Shown here: piece after piece, positions 8,272 through 17,044 of the stretch
Position numbering within the stretch: position 1 is the first letter of the stretch
Layout of the letters: every line of letters starts with the position of its first letter
NCBI GenBank assembly: GCA_036226585.1
Contig: CP108997.1
Coordinates: forward strand, 2,418,001-2,482,000
Length of the DNA stretch: 64,000 bases
Origin: Streptomyces sp. NBC_00708
GTDB lineage: Bacteria > Actinomycetota > Actinomycetes > Streptomycetales > Streptomycetaceae
Direction of reading: 5' to 3'
Translations under genes and position numbers: made by a program
The notes under the pieces: generated by a model
What the model saw: only the letters and a program-made list of their open reading frames with translations
Databases searched by the model: none
Told to the model about the DNA's origin: nothing

Positions 8272-9927
8272 ATGCCCAAGGAGACCCTCGGCCGCGCGCA
8301 GATCCACGCGTACGCCCAGCTCAGCCCGTTCGAGCTGAAGGACAAGTTCATCAGCATCGCCCAGGCGGAACAGAGCGGCAAGCCCGGCCAGAAGGGGAAG
8401 ACGACCCGGGTCATGCTCAACGCGGGCCGCGGCAACCCGAACTGGGTCGCCACCGGCCCCCGCGAGGCGTACCACGCGCTCGGCTACTTCGCGATCGAGG
8501 AGTCCCGCCGGGTCTGGACGGCGGACAACCTGGGCGGGATGCCGGAGGAGGCGGGCTGCGCCGAGCGCTTCGCCCGCTTCACGCGTACGCGCCCGGGGCT
8601 GCCCGGCATCGAGCTGCTGAAGGCGTGCGTCGACCTGGCGGTCAAGCGGTTCGGCTTCACGCCCGACGCCTTCGTGCACGAGCTGGCGGACTCCTCGATC
8701 GGGGACAACTACCCGGTGCCGGGGCGCATCCTGCCGCACGTCGAGCAGATCGTACGGGGGTATGTCACGGACGAGATGTTCGACCACCGGCCGCCGGAGG
8801 GGCAGCACCTCAGCCTCTTCGCGACCGAGGGCGGCACCGCCGCGATGTGCTACATCTTCGACTCGCTGCTGAAGAACGGCATCCTGCGCCGGGGCGACCG
8901 GATCGCCCTGATGGTGCCGGTGTTCACGCCGTATCTGGAGATCCCGGAGCTGGACACGTACGGCTTCGACGTCGTGCACGTCGAGGCGAACCTGTTCACC
9001 GAGACCGGGGTGCGGCAGTGGCGCTATCCGCCGGAGGAGATCGCCAAGCTCGCCGATCCCTCGGTGCGGATGGTCTGCTGCGTCAACCCGAGCAACCCGC
9101 CCTCGCTCGCGCTCTCCCCGCAGGTCGCCCGGCAGATCGTGGACATCGTGGCCGGGCAGAACCCGAACCTGATCGTCGTGACGGACGACGTCTACGGGAC
9201 CTTCGTCGAGGGCTTCCGCTCGCTCGCCGCCGACCTGCCGCGCAACGCGCTGCTCGTGTACTCCTACTCCAAGCACTACGGGGCCACCGGCTGGCGGCTC
9301 GGGGTCATCGGGCTGCACGACGACAACGTGATCGACGACCTGCTGGCCGCGCAGGGCGCCGAGGAGAAGGCGCGGCTGAACAAGCGGTACGGGTCGCTCT
9401 CCCTGGAACCGGAGCGGATGCGGTTCATCGACCGGCTGGTGGCGGACTCCCGGCAGGTGGCGCTCAACCACACGGCGGGCCTGTCGCTGCCGCAGCAGGT
9501 GATGATGGCGCTGTTCTCGCTGTTCGACATGCTGGACGAGGGCCAGGAGTACAAGCTGCGTATCCGCTCCCTCGTGCAACGGCGCCTCGATCTGCTGCTC
9601 GAAGGCGCGCAGATGAAGATCTCCGAGGACCCGAAGCGGGCCGCGTACTACATCGAGCTGGACCTGCTGGCGGAGGCGGAACGCACCCTGGGCAAGGAGT
9701 TCGCCGCCTATCTGGAGGCCAACTACGAACCCGTCGACCCGCTGTTCCGGCTGGCCGAACAGACCTCCGTGGTGCTGCTGAACGGGGGCGGCTTCGACGG
9801 ACCGGAATGGTCGGTGCGGGTGTCCCTGGCCAACCTCGACGACCTGGACTACCTGAAGATCGGCCACCAGCTGCGGGTCGTCTTCGACGAGTACGCGCGG
9901 GAGTGGCGGGCCGCCCAGGGCTCCTAG
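8272..9927 (+). CDS. aspD: Aspartate 4-decarboxylase / aspartate transaminase (AspD)
   Basis: 551-residue PLP enzyme of the fold-type I aminotransferase superfamily, matching bifunctional aspartate 4-decarboxylases (L-aspartate to L-alanine + CO2). The PLP lysine lies in YSYSKHYGATGWRLG, with upstream NPSNPPS and DDVYGTF motifs typical of the family. The ATG at 8272 has GGAG eight bases upstream. It lies 58 bp after aspT: the exchanger supplies aspartate and removes alanine while intracellular decarboxylation consumes a proton. The stop codon shares the CTAG palindrome with the stop of the convergent GntR gene, giving a 4-bp tail-to-tail overlap. Confidence 0.92.
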   Translation: MPKETLGRAQIHAYAQLSPFELKDKFISIAQAEQSGKPGQKGKTTRVMLNAGRGNPNWVATGPREAYHALGYFAIEESRRVWTADNLGGMPEEAGCAERFARFTRTRPGLPGIELLKACVDLAVKRFGFTPDAFVHELADSSIGDNYPVPGRILPHVEQIVRGYVTDEMFDHRPPEGQHLSLFATEGGTAAMCYIFDSLLKNGILRRGDRIALMVPVFTPYLEIPELDTYGFDVVHVEANLFTETGVRQWRYPPEEIAKLADPSVRMVCCVNPSNPPSLALSPQVARQIVDIVAGQNPNLIVVTDDVYGTFVEGFRSLAADLPRNALLVYSYSKHYGATGWRLGVIGLHDDNVIDDLLAAQGAEEKARLNKRYGSLSLEPERMRFIDRLVADSRQVALNHTAGLSLPQQVMMALFSLFDMLDEGQEYKLRIRSLVQRRLDLLLEGAQMKISEDPKRAAYYIELDLLAEAERTLGKEFAAYLEANYEPVDPLFRLAEQTSVVLLNGGGFDGPEWSVRVSLANLDDLDYLKIGHQLRVVFDEYAREWRAAQGS

Positions 9928-10628
9928 GCCGCGCGCAGCCGGGACAGCGTGCCCTCCAGCTCCTCCTGCGCCGCGCGCGCCGCCGCCTCCGCGTCGCCCG
10001 CCACCACCGCCGCGACCAGGGCCCGGTGGCCCGCATGCCCGTGGTGGGGGTCGTCGCGGCGCAGCCCGAGCAGGTCCACCAGGTCGATGAGCCCCTGGCG
10101 CAGGGCCGGGACGAACTCGGCGAAGAGGTCGCTGAGGACCGGGTTGTGCGCGGCGGCCACGACCGCCCGGTGCACCGCGATGTCCGCGTCCACGAAGTCC
10201 GCGTCGTCGGTGCCCGTGCCCGCCGCCAGCCGGGCGGTGAGGGCCGCGTCGAGGGCGGCCAGGTCCTCGTCGGTGCGGCGGCGGGCGGCGAGGCGGGCGG
10301 CCTGGACCTCGATGAGCATGCGGACCTCGTAGACATCGGTGACCGACGCCCTGCGCAGCCGTACCGGCCAGTCCTCCGTGACGTGGTCGGCGACGACGAA
10401 GACGCCGGCGCCCTGGCGGGAGCGGAGGAGGCCGAGCGTGGCGAGCGTACGCACCGCCTCGCGGACCGTGGAACGGCCCACGCCCAGCTCGCGGGCGAGG
10501 GTCGTCTCGCCCGGGAGCTTCGTGCCGACCGGCCAGTGCCCCTCGGTGATCCGCGCGCGCAGATGGCTGGTCGCCTGTTCGACGAGGGGGCTGGGGCGGA
10601 GGGGGCCGGGCGCGGACACGGGTTTCAC
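9924..10628 (-). CDS. FadR-type GntR transcriptional regulator
   Basis: 234 residues with a GntR winged helix at ~10-75 (LARELGVGRSTVREAVRTLA) and an all-helical FCD effector domain at ~85-230 containing conserved Asp/His positions (DIAVHRAVV, GHRALVAAV) that bind metal and carboxylate ligands in this family. The start is a GTG at 10626-10628. It is convergent with aspTD, overlapping by 4 bp, and divergent from the leuL-leuA leader. Repeats resembling CTGACA / CAGACA lie at 10630-10645 and overlap the leuL -35, so it may control leuA, itself, or aspTD; the true target is inference. Confidence 0.88.
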   Translation of the reverse strand: MKPVSAPGPLRPSPLVEQATSHLRARITEGHWPVGTKLPGETTLARELGVGRSTVREAVRTLATLGLLRSRQGAGVFVVADHVTEDWPVRLRRASVTDVYEVRMLIEVQAARLAARRRTDEDLAALDAALTARLAAGTGTDDADFVDADIAVHRAVVAAAHNPVLSDLFAEFVPALRQGLIDLVDLLGLRRDDPHHGHAGHRALVAAVVAGDAEAAARAAQEELEGTLSRLRAA

Positions 10629-10636
10629 CTGTCAGG

Positions 10637-10666
10637 TTGTCTGAGGGGTTGCGTTCTGGTTACTGT
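10637..10666 (+). promoter_or_regulatory. Leaderless promoter of leuL-leuA
   Basis: TTGTCT (10637-10642), an 18-bp spacer and TACTGT (10661-10666) lie seven bases upstream of the leuL ATG. Transcription would therefore start at or next to the start codon. GntR-like repeats overlap the -35. Confidence 0.6.
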
Positions 10667-10673
10667 ACCGCTC

Positions 10674-10721
10674 ATGACGTACCGCGGTCTCCTTCTTCTC
10701 GGCTGCCGCGGCGGGGCCTGA
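10674..10721 (+). CDS. leuL: Leucine-rich leader peptide (LeuL) for attenuation of leuA
   Basis: 15-residue open frame, [15 protein letters not shown], with four consecutive leucine codons (CTC CTT CTT CTC). CTT is uncommon in such a GC-rich genome, which would sharpen stalling when charged tRNA-Leu is low. It starts seven bases after a TACTGT -10, so it is probably translated from a leaderless transcript. It precedes leuA by 73 bp, and two perfect hairpins lie in between. Leader peptides of this kind are known upstream of actinobacterial leuA and ilvB. The reading frame and codons are seen; regulation by attenuation is inferred. Confidence 0.75.
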   Translation: MTYRGLLLLGCRGGA

Positions 10722-10727
10722 AGCGAT

Positions 10728-10779
10728 CGGCACCCTGCCGCGGGGTGCCGTGCTGTGCCGGTCGCATCCGGCGATGCGA
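10728..10779 (+). promoter_or_regulatory. Two hairpins between leuL and leuA (candidate attenuator)
   Basis: Hairpin 1 has perfect 8-bp arms CGGCACCC (10728-10735) and GGGTGCCG (10743-10750) with a 7-base loop. Hairpin 2 has perfect 7-bp arms TCGCATC (10762-10768) and GATGCGA (10773-10779) with a 4-base loop, just ahead of the leuA ribosome site. Neither has a U-tract, so control may act by terminating transcription without U residues or by masking translation start. Confidence 0.55.
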
Positions 10780-10794
10780 GAAGAGACACCGTTC

Positions 10795-12582
10795 ATGCCC
10801 GAGTTCATGCCCGCGGCCCCGTCCGGCGCCCGGTCCCCGATGCACGGCTTCCCCACCATCTGCACGCCCCGCGGCCCGGTCCCCGAGGCCGCGCCCCGCT
10901 GGAACCCCCAGCGCTCCAGCTCCATGCCCTCGCACCGCTACCGCTCCGCGTACGACCGTGTCGCGGTCCCGCTGACCGGGCGGAGCTGGCCGCAGGCCCG
11001 TATCGAACGGCCCCCGCTGTGGGTGCCGGTGGACCTGCGGGACGGCAACCAGGCGCTGGCGGAGCCGATGGACACCCCGCGCAAGCGACGGATGTTCGAT
11101 CTGCTGGTCGCGATGGGCTTCAAGGAGATCGAGGTCGGCTATCCGTCGGCGAGCCGCACCGACTTCGACTTCGTACGCCACCTGGCGACCGGCGGGGCCG
11201 TCCCCGACGACGTCACCGTGGTCGTCTTCACCCCCGCCAGGGCGGACCTGATCGAGCGGACCTTCGAGTCCGTGGCGGGCCTGGACCGGGTCGTCGTCCA
11301 CCTCTACATCGCGACCGCGCCCGTCTGGCGCGAGGTGGTCCTGGGCCGCGACCGGGCCGGGGTGCACGGCGTGGTGCTGGAAGCCGCCCGGCAGATGGAC
11401 CGGCTGGCGCGGGCCAGGCCCGGCGCGGACATCCGGTTCCAGTTCTCGCCCGAGGTCTTCAACCTGACCGAGCCGGACTACATCCTGGAGATCTGCGACA
11501 GCCTGACCGGGCTGTGGGACGCCTCGCCCGACCGGCCGGTCGTCCACAACCTGCCGGCCACGGTGGAGATCGCCACACCCAACGTCTACGCGGACCAGAT
11601 CGAGTACATGCACCGCAACCTGGCCCGGCGGGACTCGGTGATCCTCTCCGTGCACCCGCACAACGACCGCGGTACGGGCGTGGCCTGCGCGGAGCTGGCG
11701 GTGCTGGCGGGGGCCCAGCGGGTGGAGGGCTGCCTGTTCGGCAACGGGGAGCGCACCGGCAACGTCGACCTGGTCAACCTGGCGCTCAACCTGCACGCCC
11801 AGGGCGTCGACCCGATGATCGACTTCTCGGACATCGACGAGATCCGCCGCACGGTGGAGCACTGCAACCGGCTGCCGGTGCCGCCGCGCCATCCGTACGG
11901 CGGGGACCTGGTGTACACCGCGTTCTCCGGCACCCACCAGGACGCCATCAGCAAGGGCTTCGCCCGCCGCGCGGACGGGGGCTCCGAGCTGTGGGAGGTC
12001 CCGTACCTGCCGATCGACCCGGCCGACGTGGGGCGTACGTACGAGGCCGTCATCCGGGTCAACTCGCAGTCGGGCAAGGGTGGCATCGCCCATCTGCTGC
12101 GCACCGGGCATGGCGTGGACCTGCCGGCCGGGATGCGCGCGGAGTTCTCCCGCACCGTCCAGGCGGCGACCGACGACAGCGGTCTGGAGGCGACCGGGAA
12201 GGACCTGTGGAACCTGTTCGAGGCGGCGTACCTGGTCCCCGGGCGGGACGGCGGGGTGGCCCTCACCTCCTGGTCCGCGCAGAGCGGTCCGGCCGGTGAG
12301 CACCGCTTCGTCTGCACCTTGCGGGTGGATGAGCGGGAGGGCGATTACGAGGGGACGGGCACCGGCCCGGTCACGGCGTTCGCGGACGCGCTGGCGGCGG
12401 CCGGGGTGGCGGCGGCCGTCCTGGACCTGGTGGAGCAGGCGCCGGACGGGACCGGGACGACGACCGCGTACGCGCGCTGCCGCGTCGGTGGCGAGGAGCG
12501 CTGGGGCGCGGGCCGGGACGCCTCGGGCGTGGCCGCGTCGGTGGCGGCGGTGCTGTCGGCGGTGAACCGGGCGCGGGGGTAG
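10795..12582 (+). CDS. leuA: 2-isopropylmalate synthase LeuA
   Basis: About 595 residues. The enzyme joins acetyl-CoA and 2-oxoisovalerate in the first step of leucine synthesis. The HMGL-like TIM barrel carries DLRDGNQAL (divalent-metal Asp), HPHNDRGTG (metal-binding HxH region) and [12 protein letters not shown]. The C-terminal ~110 residues form the LeuA allosteric regulatory domain. ATG 10795 is preferred because GAGAAGAG lies just upstream; ATG 10774 falls within a hairpin. The N-terminal ~40 residues before SSMPSHRY are Pro/Ala-rich. An upstream leucine leader peptide indicates end-product control. It may be a second leuA paralogue, since the sequence departs noticeably from the main streptomycete LeuA as I remember it. 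Confidence 0.92.
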   Translation: MPEFMPAAPSGARSPMHGFPTICTPRGPVPEAAPRWNPQRSSSMPSHRYRSAYDRVAVPLTGRSWPQARIERPPLWVPVDLRDGNQALAEPMDTPRKRRMFDLLVAMGFKEIEVGYPSASRTDFDFVRHLATGGAVPDDVTVVVFTPARADLIERTFESVAGLDRVVVHLYIATAPVWREVVLGRDRAGVHGVVLEAARQMDRLARARPGADIRFQFSPEVFNLTEPDYILEICDSLTGLWDASPDRPVVHNLPATVEIATPNVYADQIEYMHRNLARRDSVILSVHPHNDRGTGVACAELAVLAGAQRVEGCLFGNGERTGNVDLVNLALNLHAQGVDPMIDFSDIDEIRRTVEHCNRLPVPPRHPYGGDLVYTAFSGTHQDAISKGFARRADGGSELWEVPYLPIDPADVGRTYEAVIRVNSQSGKGGIAHLLRTGHGVDLPAGMRAEFSRTVQAATDDSGLEATGKDLWNLFEAAYLVPGRDGGVALTSWSAQSGPAGEHRFVCTLRVDEREGDYEGTGTGPVTAFADALAAAGVAAAVLDLVEQAPDGTGTTTAYARCRVGGEERWGAGRDASGVAASVAAVLSAVNRARG

Positions 12583-12619
12583 CGGCTCGCGGGCAGCGGC
12601 TCGCGGGCGGGAGAAAGGG

Positions 12620-12669
12620 GCGCGTGCCCCGGCCAGGGGTGGGGGGAAGGGGGCCCGGCCGGGGCGCGC
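12620..12669. terminator. Bidirectional terminator between leuA and the chitinase gene
   Basis: Inverted repeat with arms GCGCGTGCCCCGGCC (12620-12634) and GGCCGGGGCGCGC (12657-12669), with one bulged base, lying between two convergent genes. Confidence 0.6.
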
Positions 12670-12684
12670 GGAGGGGGGTTGGTC

Positions 12685-14190
12685 CTACTTGTAGGTGCCG
12701 AACGCCTTGGTGAAGGCGAGCGGTTCCTGCGTGATGGAGCTGCACGAGGCGTCGGCGGTGGGCTTGGCGCCGCCCGCGCACTCCTTGTCCCGGGTGCCCG
12801 ACCACATCGCGAGCCAGGCAAGGCCCTTCTCCTTGGCGAAGGTCACCAGCTGGGTGGCGTCCTCGACCTTGAAGACCTCGGTGCTGACGTCGTTCACGCC
12901 GATCATCGGGGTGACGGCGACGGCCTTCCACGCCTCGGCGTCGGAGAGCCCGAGCACGCCCTTGATCTGGGCCTGGGTGGCGGTGGCCGCCTGGATGGCG
13001 TACGTGCCCATGTCGCCGCTGTAGGAGGCGCCGTAGTCCATCGCCATGATGTTGACCGCGCCGACGTCCACGCCGTTCTTCTTCGCGTCGGCGATCAGGT
13101 CGACGCCGGGCTGGGTCAGGCCCTCGGGCATCACCGGCAGCGTGAACGACACGTCCAGGCCGGGGTGCGCCTTCTGGAGCTGCGCGATGGCCTGCGAGCG
13201 GCGGGTGTTGGCGGCGGTGTCGGGGAGCGCGCCGCCCTCGATGTCGAAGTCGACCTTGGTCAGCTTGTACGTGTCGACGACCTTGCCGTACGCGGCGGCG
13301 AGGTCGGCGGCCGAGGAGCAGCGCAGGGCCAGTTCGGAGCCGGCGGCCCCGCCGAAGGAGACCCGGACGTCGCCGCCGGCCGCGCGCAGGGCGCCGATCT
13401 GGGAGGCGACATGGTCGTCACCGAGGCCGGTGACCCCGCCCCAGAGCGGGGCGCAGCTGCCGCCGGAGGTGATGAAGGCGAGGTTGAACTGCTTGACCCC
13501 GGTCTTGTTCGCGGTGTCGACCAGGTCGTACGCGGGGTAGAGCGAGGTGTCCACGTACGGGGCGAAGCCGGCGCCGCTCGCGGTGCCACCGCCGCCGTCG
13601 GTCTTCGTGGGCGTCGGCGTGGGGGTGGGAGTGGGGGTGGGAGTGGGGGTGGCCGTCTCGCTGGGCTTGCCGGTGGGCTTGCCGGTGGGGGTGGCCGTGG
13701 GGGTCGGGGTCGCGGACTCGGTGGGGCGGCCGCTGGGTTCGGGGGTGGCGCCGGGGTCCACGGAGCACGTGGCGCCGTCGATGAGACAGCCGGTGGGGTC
13801 GGCGGCCGTGCCGTCGGACGCGGCGACGAAGCCGACCGTGACGGACTGCCCGGCGGCGAGCTGCTTGTTCCAGCTCGCGGGCCTGACGGTGACGTGGCTG
13901 CCGCTGACGGTGTGCTCGCCGTTCCACAGCGAGCTGAGCTTCGTGCCCGCGGGCAGGTCGAACTCGAGCGTCCAGTCGTTCTTCGCGGCGGCGGTGTCGT
14001 TGGTGACGACGTACTGCCCGGTGTACCCGCCGGTCCAGCCGCTGGTCCGGGTGTACGCGGCGCCGACCGCCGACGCCTGGGCCGTGCCGGTGAGGGCGAA
14101 CACCGTCCCGCCGATCACCGCGGCCGCGACGACCGAGCCGATCACCTTGGTCCTGGTGCCCATCGTGCGCCGGTGCGTTCTGGTGCCCAT
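12685..14190 (-). CDS. Secreted CBM2-GH18 chitinase
   Basis: 501 residues. A signal peptide (to about residue 40, ending near TAQASA) is followed by a family 2 carbohydrate-binding module (~41-145, with GWTGGYTGQY and a Cys pair), a Pro/Thr-rich linker of ETATPTPTPTP type (~150-205), and a GH18 catalytic domain (~210-500). The GH18 signature VDFDIEGG holds the DxDxE catalytic pattern, and the upstream strand SFGGAAG matches the SxGG motif. The product is an extracellular endo-acting chitinase-like enzyme of the small actinobacterial GH18 type. ATG 14190 has AGGA upstream; an internal ATG at codon 10 is an alternative. The linker DNA contains short GGGAGT/GGGGGT repeats prone to length change. 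Confidence 0.88.
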   Translation of the reverse strand: MGTRTHRRTMGTRTKVIGSVVAAAVIGGTVFALTGTAQASAVGAAYTRTSGWTGGYTGQYVVTNDTAAAKNDWTLEFDLPAGTKLSSLWNGEHTVSGSHVTVRPASWNKQLAAGQSVTVGFVAASDGTAADPTGCLIDGATCSVDPGATPEPSGRPTESATPTPTATPTGKPTGKPSETATPTPTPTPTPTPTPTKTDGGGGTASGAGFAPYVDTSLYPAYDLVDTANKTGVKQFNLAFITSGGSCAPLWGGVTGLGDDHVASQIGALRAAGGDVRVSFGGAAGSELALRCSSAADLAAAYGKVVDTYKLTKVDFDIEGGALPDTAANTRRSQAIAQLQKAHPGLDVSFTLPVMPEGLTQPGVDLIADAKKNGVDVGAVNIMAMDYGASYSGDMGTYAIQAATATQAQIKGVLGLSDAEAWKAVAVTPMIGVNDVSTEVFKVEDATQLVTFAKEKGLAWLAMWSGTRDKECAGGAKPTADASCSSITQEPLAFTKAFGTYK

Positions 14191-14319
14191 CGCGTTCCTG
14201 CCTCGTCGTACGGGAGTGGGGGATGCGGGAGCACGCTAGCGGCTGCGGAACGGGCAAATGGGGTGAGCCGGGCCCGGGTTGATGTTCTTAGGGTTGGCTT
14301 AAGGAGCGCATCGGCCGCG

Positions 14320-15720
14320 CTAAAGGTTCGCGCGTCCCGAGCCCCGGTGGCGCCGCTGCAGTCCCACCCGGTGGCCGCGCCCGCGTCGTTCCGGGCGCTG
14401 TCCGTCGAGCCCGATCCAGACCCGGACCTCCGTACCGCCCAGCACCGAGCGGCCGATGCGCACGTCCCCGCCGGTGGACTCCGCGACCCGGCGGACGATG
14501 TCGAGCCCGAGGCCGGTCGAGCCCACCGCGTCCCGGGCCCCGCCGCGCGCCAGGGCCGCCTTCGGGTCCGCGATGCCGCCCCCCGCGTCCGAGACCAGCA
14601 CGATCACCGCGTCACCGCTGTGGTGCACGTCGACCGCGAAGGCGGTGCCCTCCGGGGTGTGCCGGAAGACGTTGCCGAGCAACGCGTCGAGCGCGGCGGC
14701 CAGTTCGGGGCGGGCCACCGGAATCCGCAGCGTGCGCTCCACCCCGGCGAGGCGCACCTCGCGGCCCTCGTCCTCGGCCAGCGCGGACCAGAAGTCCATC
14801 CGCTCACGGATCACCTCGGAGGCGTCGCAGCCGGCGCCCGGACCGCCCGGCTGGGTCTGCGGGCGCTGCTCGCGGGCGGTCCGGATGATGGTGTCGACCT
14901 CGCGCTCCAGCTGTTCGACGGCCGCCCGGGTCTGCTCGGCCGCCGGGCCCTCGCCCAGGGACGCGGCGTTCAGCCGGAGGACGGTGAGCGGGGTGCGCAG
15001 CCGGTGCGAGAGGTCGGCGGCCAGCTCGCGTTCGTTGGCGAGGAGCTGGACCACCTGGTCGGCCATGGAGTTGAACGCGACGGCGGCGGAGCGCAGTTCG
15101 TCCGGGCCCTCCTCCGGCACCCGGGTGCCGAGCCGCCCCTCCCCCAGGTCGTGCGCGGCGCCCGCGAGGCGCCGGGCGGGCTCGACCATGCGCACGCCGA
15201 GCCGGTCGGCCACCGCGACCGAGCCGACGATCAGCGCGACGCCGACGCCCGCCAGGATCAGCCAGGCGGTGGTGACCCCGTGGGAGACCGCGTCCTCGGG
15301 GACGAACACCTCGACGACCGCGATGTCGTGGGGCCCGACGGCGGTCGGCTGGAGCAGCACGGAGCCGCCGGTGACCTCGGTGATGGCGGCGCGTCCCGAG
15401 GTGCGTACGGTCTCCAGATCCTTGGCGGTGGCGTGCCCGTGGCCGATGTCCACCGCGAGCCCGTCGGGTTCGCCGGAGGCCGGGATGTGGACGGCCATCC
15501 GCCCGGCGGCGCCCGGTTCGGTGGTGAGCACCGCCTTCTGGAGCTGGGCCCGGTCGGTGGTGATGGAGAGCGTGGGGCCGATCGTCGCGGCCTGCCGTTC
15601 GGCGTCCGAGAACGCGCGGTCGCGGGCCATCTCCTTGACGACGAGGCCCAGCGGCACGGCGAAGGCGAACACGACCATGGCGGTGACGGCCAGGCAGACC
15701 TTGACCAGCGCCCATCTCAT
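14320..15720 (-). CDS. Sensor histidine kinase
   Basis: 466 residues. A transmembrane helix (~5-28) and an extracytoplasmic sensor loop (~30-165) are followed by a second helix (~170-190), HAMP (~190-245), HisKA with phospho-acceptor DLSHRLRTPL (His followed by Arg instead of Glu, common in actinobacterial kinases), and HATPase_c with a G box LGLDIVRRV; the final ~30 residues are basic. Its ATG overlaps the stop of the response-regulator gene as ATGA, so the two are translationally coupled. The input signal is unknown. The basic C-terminal tail (rich in Arg/Gly) is unusual and may be a low-complexity extension. Confidence 0.9.
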   Translation of the reverse strand: MRWALVKVCLAVTAMVVFAFAVPLGLVVKEMARDRAFSDAERQAATIGPTLSITTDRAQLQKAVLTTEPGAAGRMAVHIPASGEPDGLAVDIGHGHATAKDLETVRTSGRAAITEVTGGSVLLQPTAVGPHDIAVVEVFVPEDAVSHGVTTAWLILAGVGVALIVGSVAVADRLGVRMVEPARRLAGAAHDLGEGRLGTRVPEEGPDELRSAAVAFNSMADQVVQLLANERELAADLSHRLRTPLTVLRLNAASLGEGPAAEQTRAAVEQLEREVDTIIRTAREQRPQTQPGGPGAGCDASEVIRERMDFWSALAEDEGREVRLAGVERTLRIPVARPELAAALDALLGNVFRHTPEGTAFAVDVHHSGDAVIVLVSDAGGGIADPKAALARGGARDAVGSTGLGLDIVRRVAESTGGDVRIGRSVLGGTEVRVWIGLDGQRPERRGRGHRVGLQRRHRGSGRANL

Positions 15721-16421
15721 GCCGGCCGCTCCGGCGCCGGGGCCTGGAGCTTGACGCCGACACCGCGCAGCGTGTGCAGATAGCGGGGCCGGGCGGCGGT
15801 CTCGCCGAGCTTGCGGCGCAGCCAGGAGAGGTGGACGTCGATGGTCTGGTCGTCGCCGTAGGACTGCTGCCAGACCTCGGCGAGGAGTTCCTTGCGGGGG
15901 ACGACGACGCCGGGCCGCCCGGCCAGGAAGGTCAGCAGGTCGAACTCCCGGCGGGTGAGGTCGAGGGCGGTGCCGTCGAGTTCAGCCTGCCGGCGCAGCG
16001 GGTCTATGGAGAGCCCGCCGACCTGGATGACGCGTGGCGGCGGTGCCTCGCCGCCGGTGGCGCGGGCCCGGCGGAGCACGGCGGCCATCCGGGCCGAGAG
16101 GTGCTCCACGGAGAACGGCTTGGTGAGGTAGTCGTCGGCGCCGTCGTTGAGCAGCCGGACGATCTCGCTCTCGTCGTCGCGGGCGGTCGCGATGATGACG
16201 GGGACGTCGGTGATGCCGCGCAGCATCTTCAGGGCCTCGGAACCGTCGAGATCGGGCAGTCCGAGGTCCAGGATGACCACGTCGAAGCGGAAGTGGGCGA
16301 CTTCGCGCAGCGCTTCCAGCGCGGTGCCGACGCTCCGTACGGTGTGGGAGGCCTCCGTCAGGTGCCGGATGAGGGCGGAACGTACGAACTGGTCGTCCTC
16401 GACCACGAGCACACTGGGCAT
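15717..16421 (-). CDS. OmpR-family response regulator
   Basis: 234 residues: a receiver domain (~1-120, acidic pocket EDD, phospho-acceptor Asp52 in LDLGLPD, Lys in TKPF) and an OmpR-type winged helix (~135-230, ending in LRRKLGE and LRGVGVKL). ATG 16421 begins the conserved MPSVLVVEDD; the frame stays open upstream, but those residues do not resemble the family. It is the first gene of the pair with the downstream kinase, divergent from a small secreted-protein gene 70 bp away that is a plausible regulatory target. Confidence 0.92.
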   Translation of the reverse strand: MPSVLVVEDDQFVRSALIRHLTEASHTVRSVGTALEALREVAHFRFDVVILDLGLPDLDGSEALKMLRGITDVPVIIATARDDESEIVRLLNDGADDYLTKPFSVEHLSARMAAVLRRARATGGEAPPPRVIQVGGLSIDPLRRQAELDGTALDLTRREFDLLTFLAGRPGVVVPRKELLAEVWQQSYGDDQTIDVHLSWLRRKLGETAARPRYLHTLRGVGVKLQAPAPERPA

Positions 16422-16491
16422 GGGCGGCACCGTACGCCATCGGACCGTACGGGCGTCATGCCGGCGGAGTTCGTGGGGCAGGATATTGAAG

Positions 16492-17031
16492 ATGCAACGA
16501 GGTCTCGTACACGCGCTGGCGTGGTCGCTCGCCACCGGCGCCGCGGTCGCGGTGTCGTGGTGGGGTGTGCACGCCGTGCTGGCCGGCACGGTGTACGACC
16601 CGCCGCGCGCGGTGCCGATCTCGGCGCCGACGACGGAGAGCCTGGTGTCCTCGACGCACCGCCCCGCCCCGTCGGCCTCGCCCGCTCCGAAGCCCCGGGC
16701 CTCCACGCCGAAGCCGTCCGCGCCGCCGTCCCGTACGCCGTCGCCCTCGCGCACCCCGTCGCCCAACACCCCGCGCCCGGCGTCCGGGACCGCCGGCACC
16801 CCGGCCGGGCAGGCGCGGAGTTACGCGACGGACGGCGGCCGGGTCGTGTTCGAGATCGGGGCGGACTCGGCGGAGCTGGTGTCCGCGACCCCGGAACCGG
16901 GCTGGTCGATGCGGGTGTGGTCCAACTCGACCTGGATCCGCGTGAACTTCGCCCGGGACGACGGCACGACGGTCTCCGTCTTCTGCACCTGGAACGACCA
17001 CCCGCCCCAGGTGGACATCGTCAACTCGTAG
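16492..17031 (+). CDS. Membrane-anchored/secreted protein with Pro/Ser/Thr-rich stalk
   Basis: 179 residues, not assigned to a named family. A hydrophobic signal or anchor (~8-30, SLATGAAVAVSWWGVHAVLAG) is followed by a Pro/Ser/Thr stalk (~35-105) and a compact C-terminal domain (~110-179) with several Trp residues (GWSMRVWSNSTWIRV, FCTWNDHPP). It probably acts outside the membrane. It is divergent from the response-regulator gene with only 70 bp between starts, suggesting shared control. The ATG at 16492 has a weak GGA-type ribosome site. Confidence 0.75.
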   Translation: MQRGLVHALAWSLATGAAVAVSWWGVHAVLAGTVYDPPRAVPISAPTTESLVSSTHRPAPSASPAPKPRASTPKPSAPPSRTPSPSRTPSPNTPRPASGTAGTPAGQARSYATDGGRVVFEIGADSAELVSATPEPGWSMRVWSNSTWIRVNFARDDGTTVSVFCTWNDHPPQVDIVNS

Positions 17032-17044
17032 CCCGTGGTCCGCG

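Noticed and set aside
12679..15783. 1034-codon plus-strand open frame
   Set aside because: Antisense to the chitinase and the histidine kinase; low-complexity translation.
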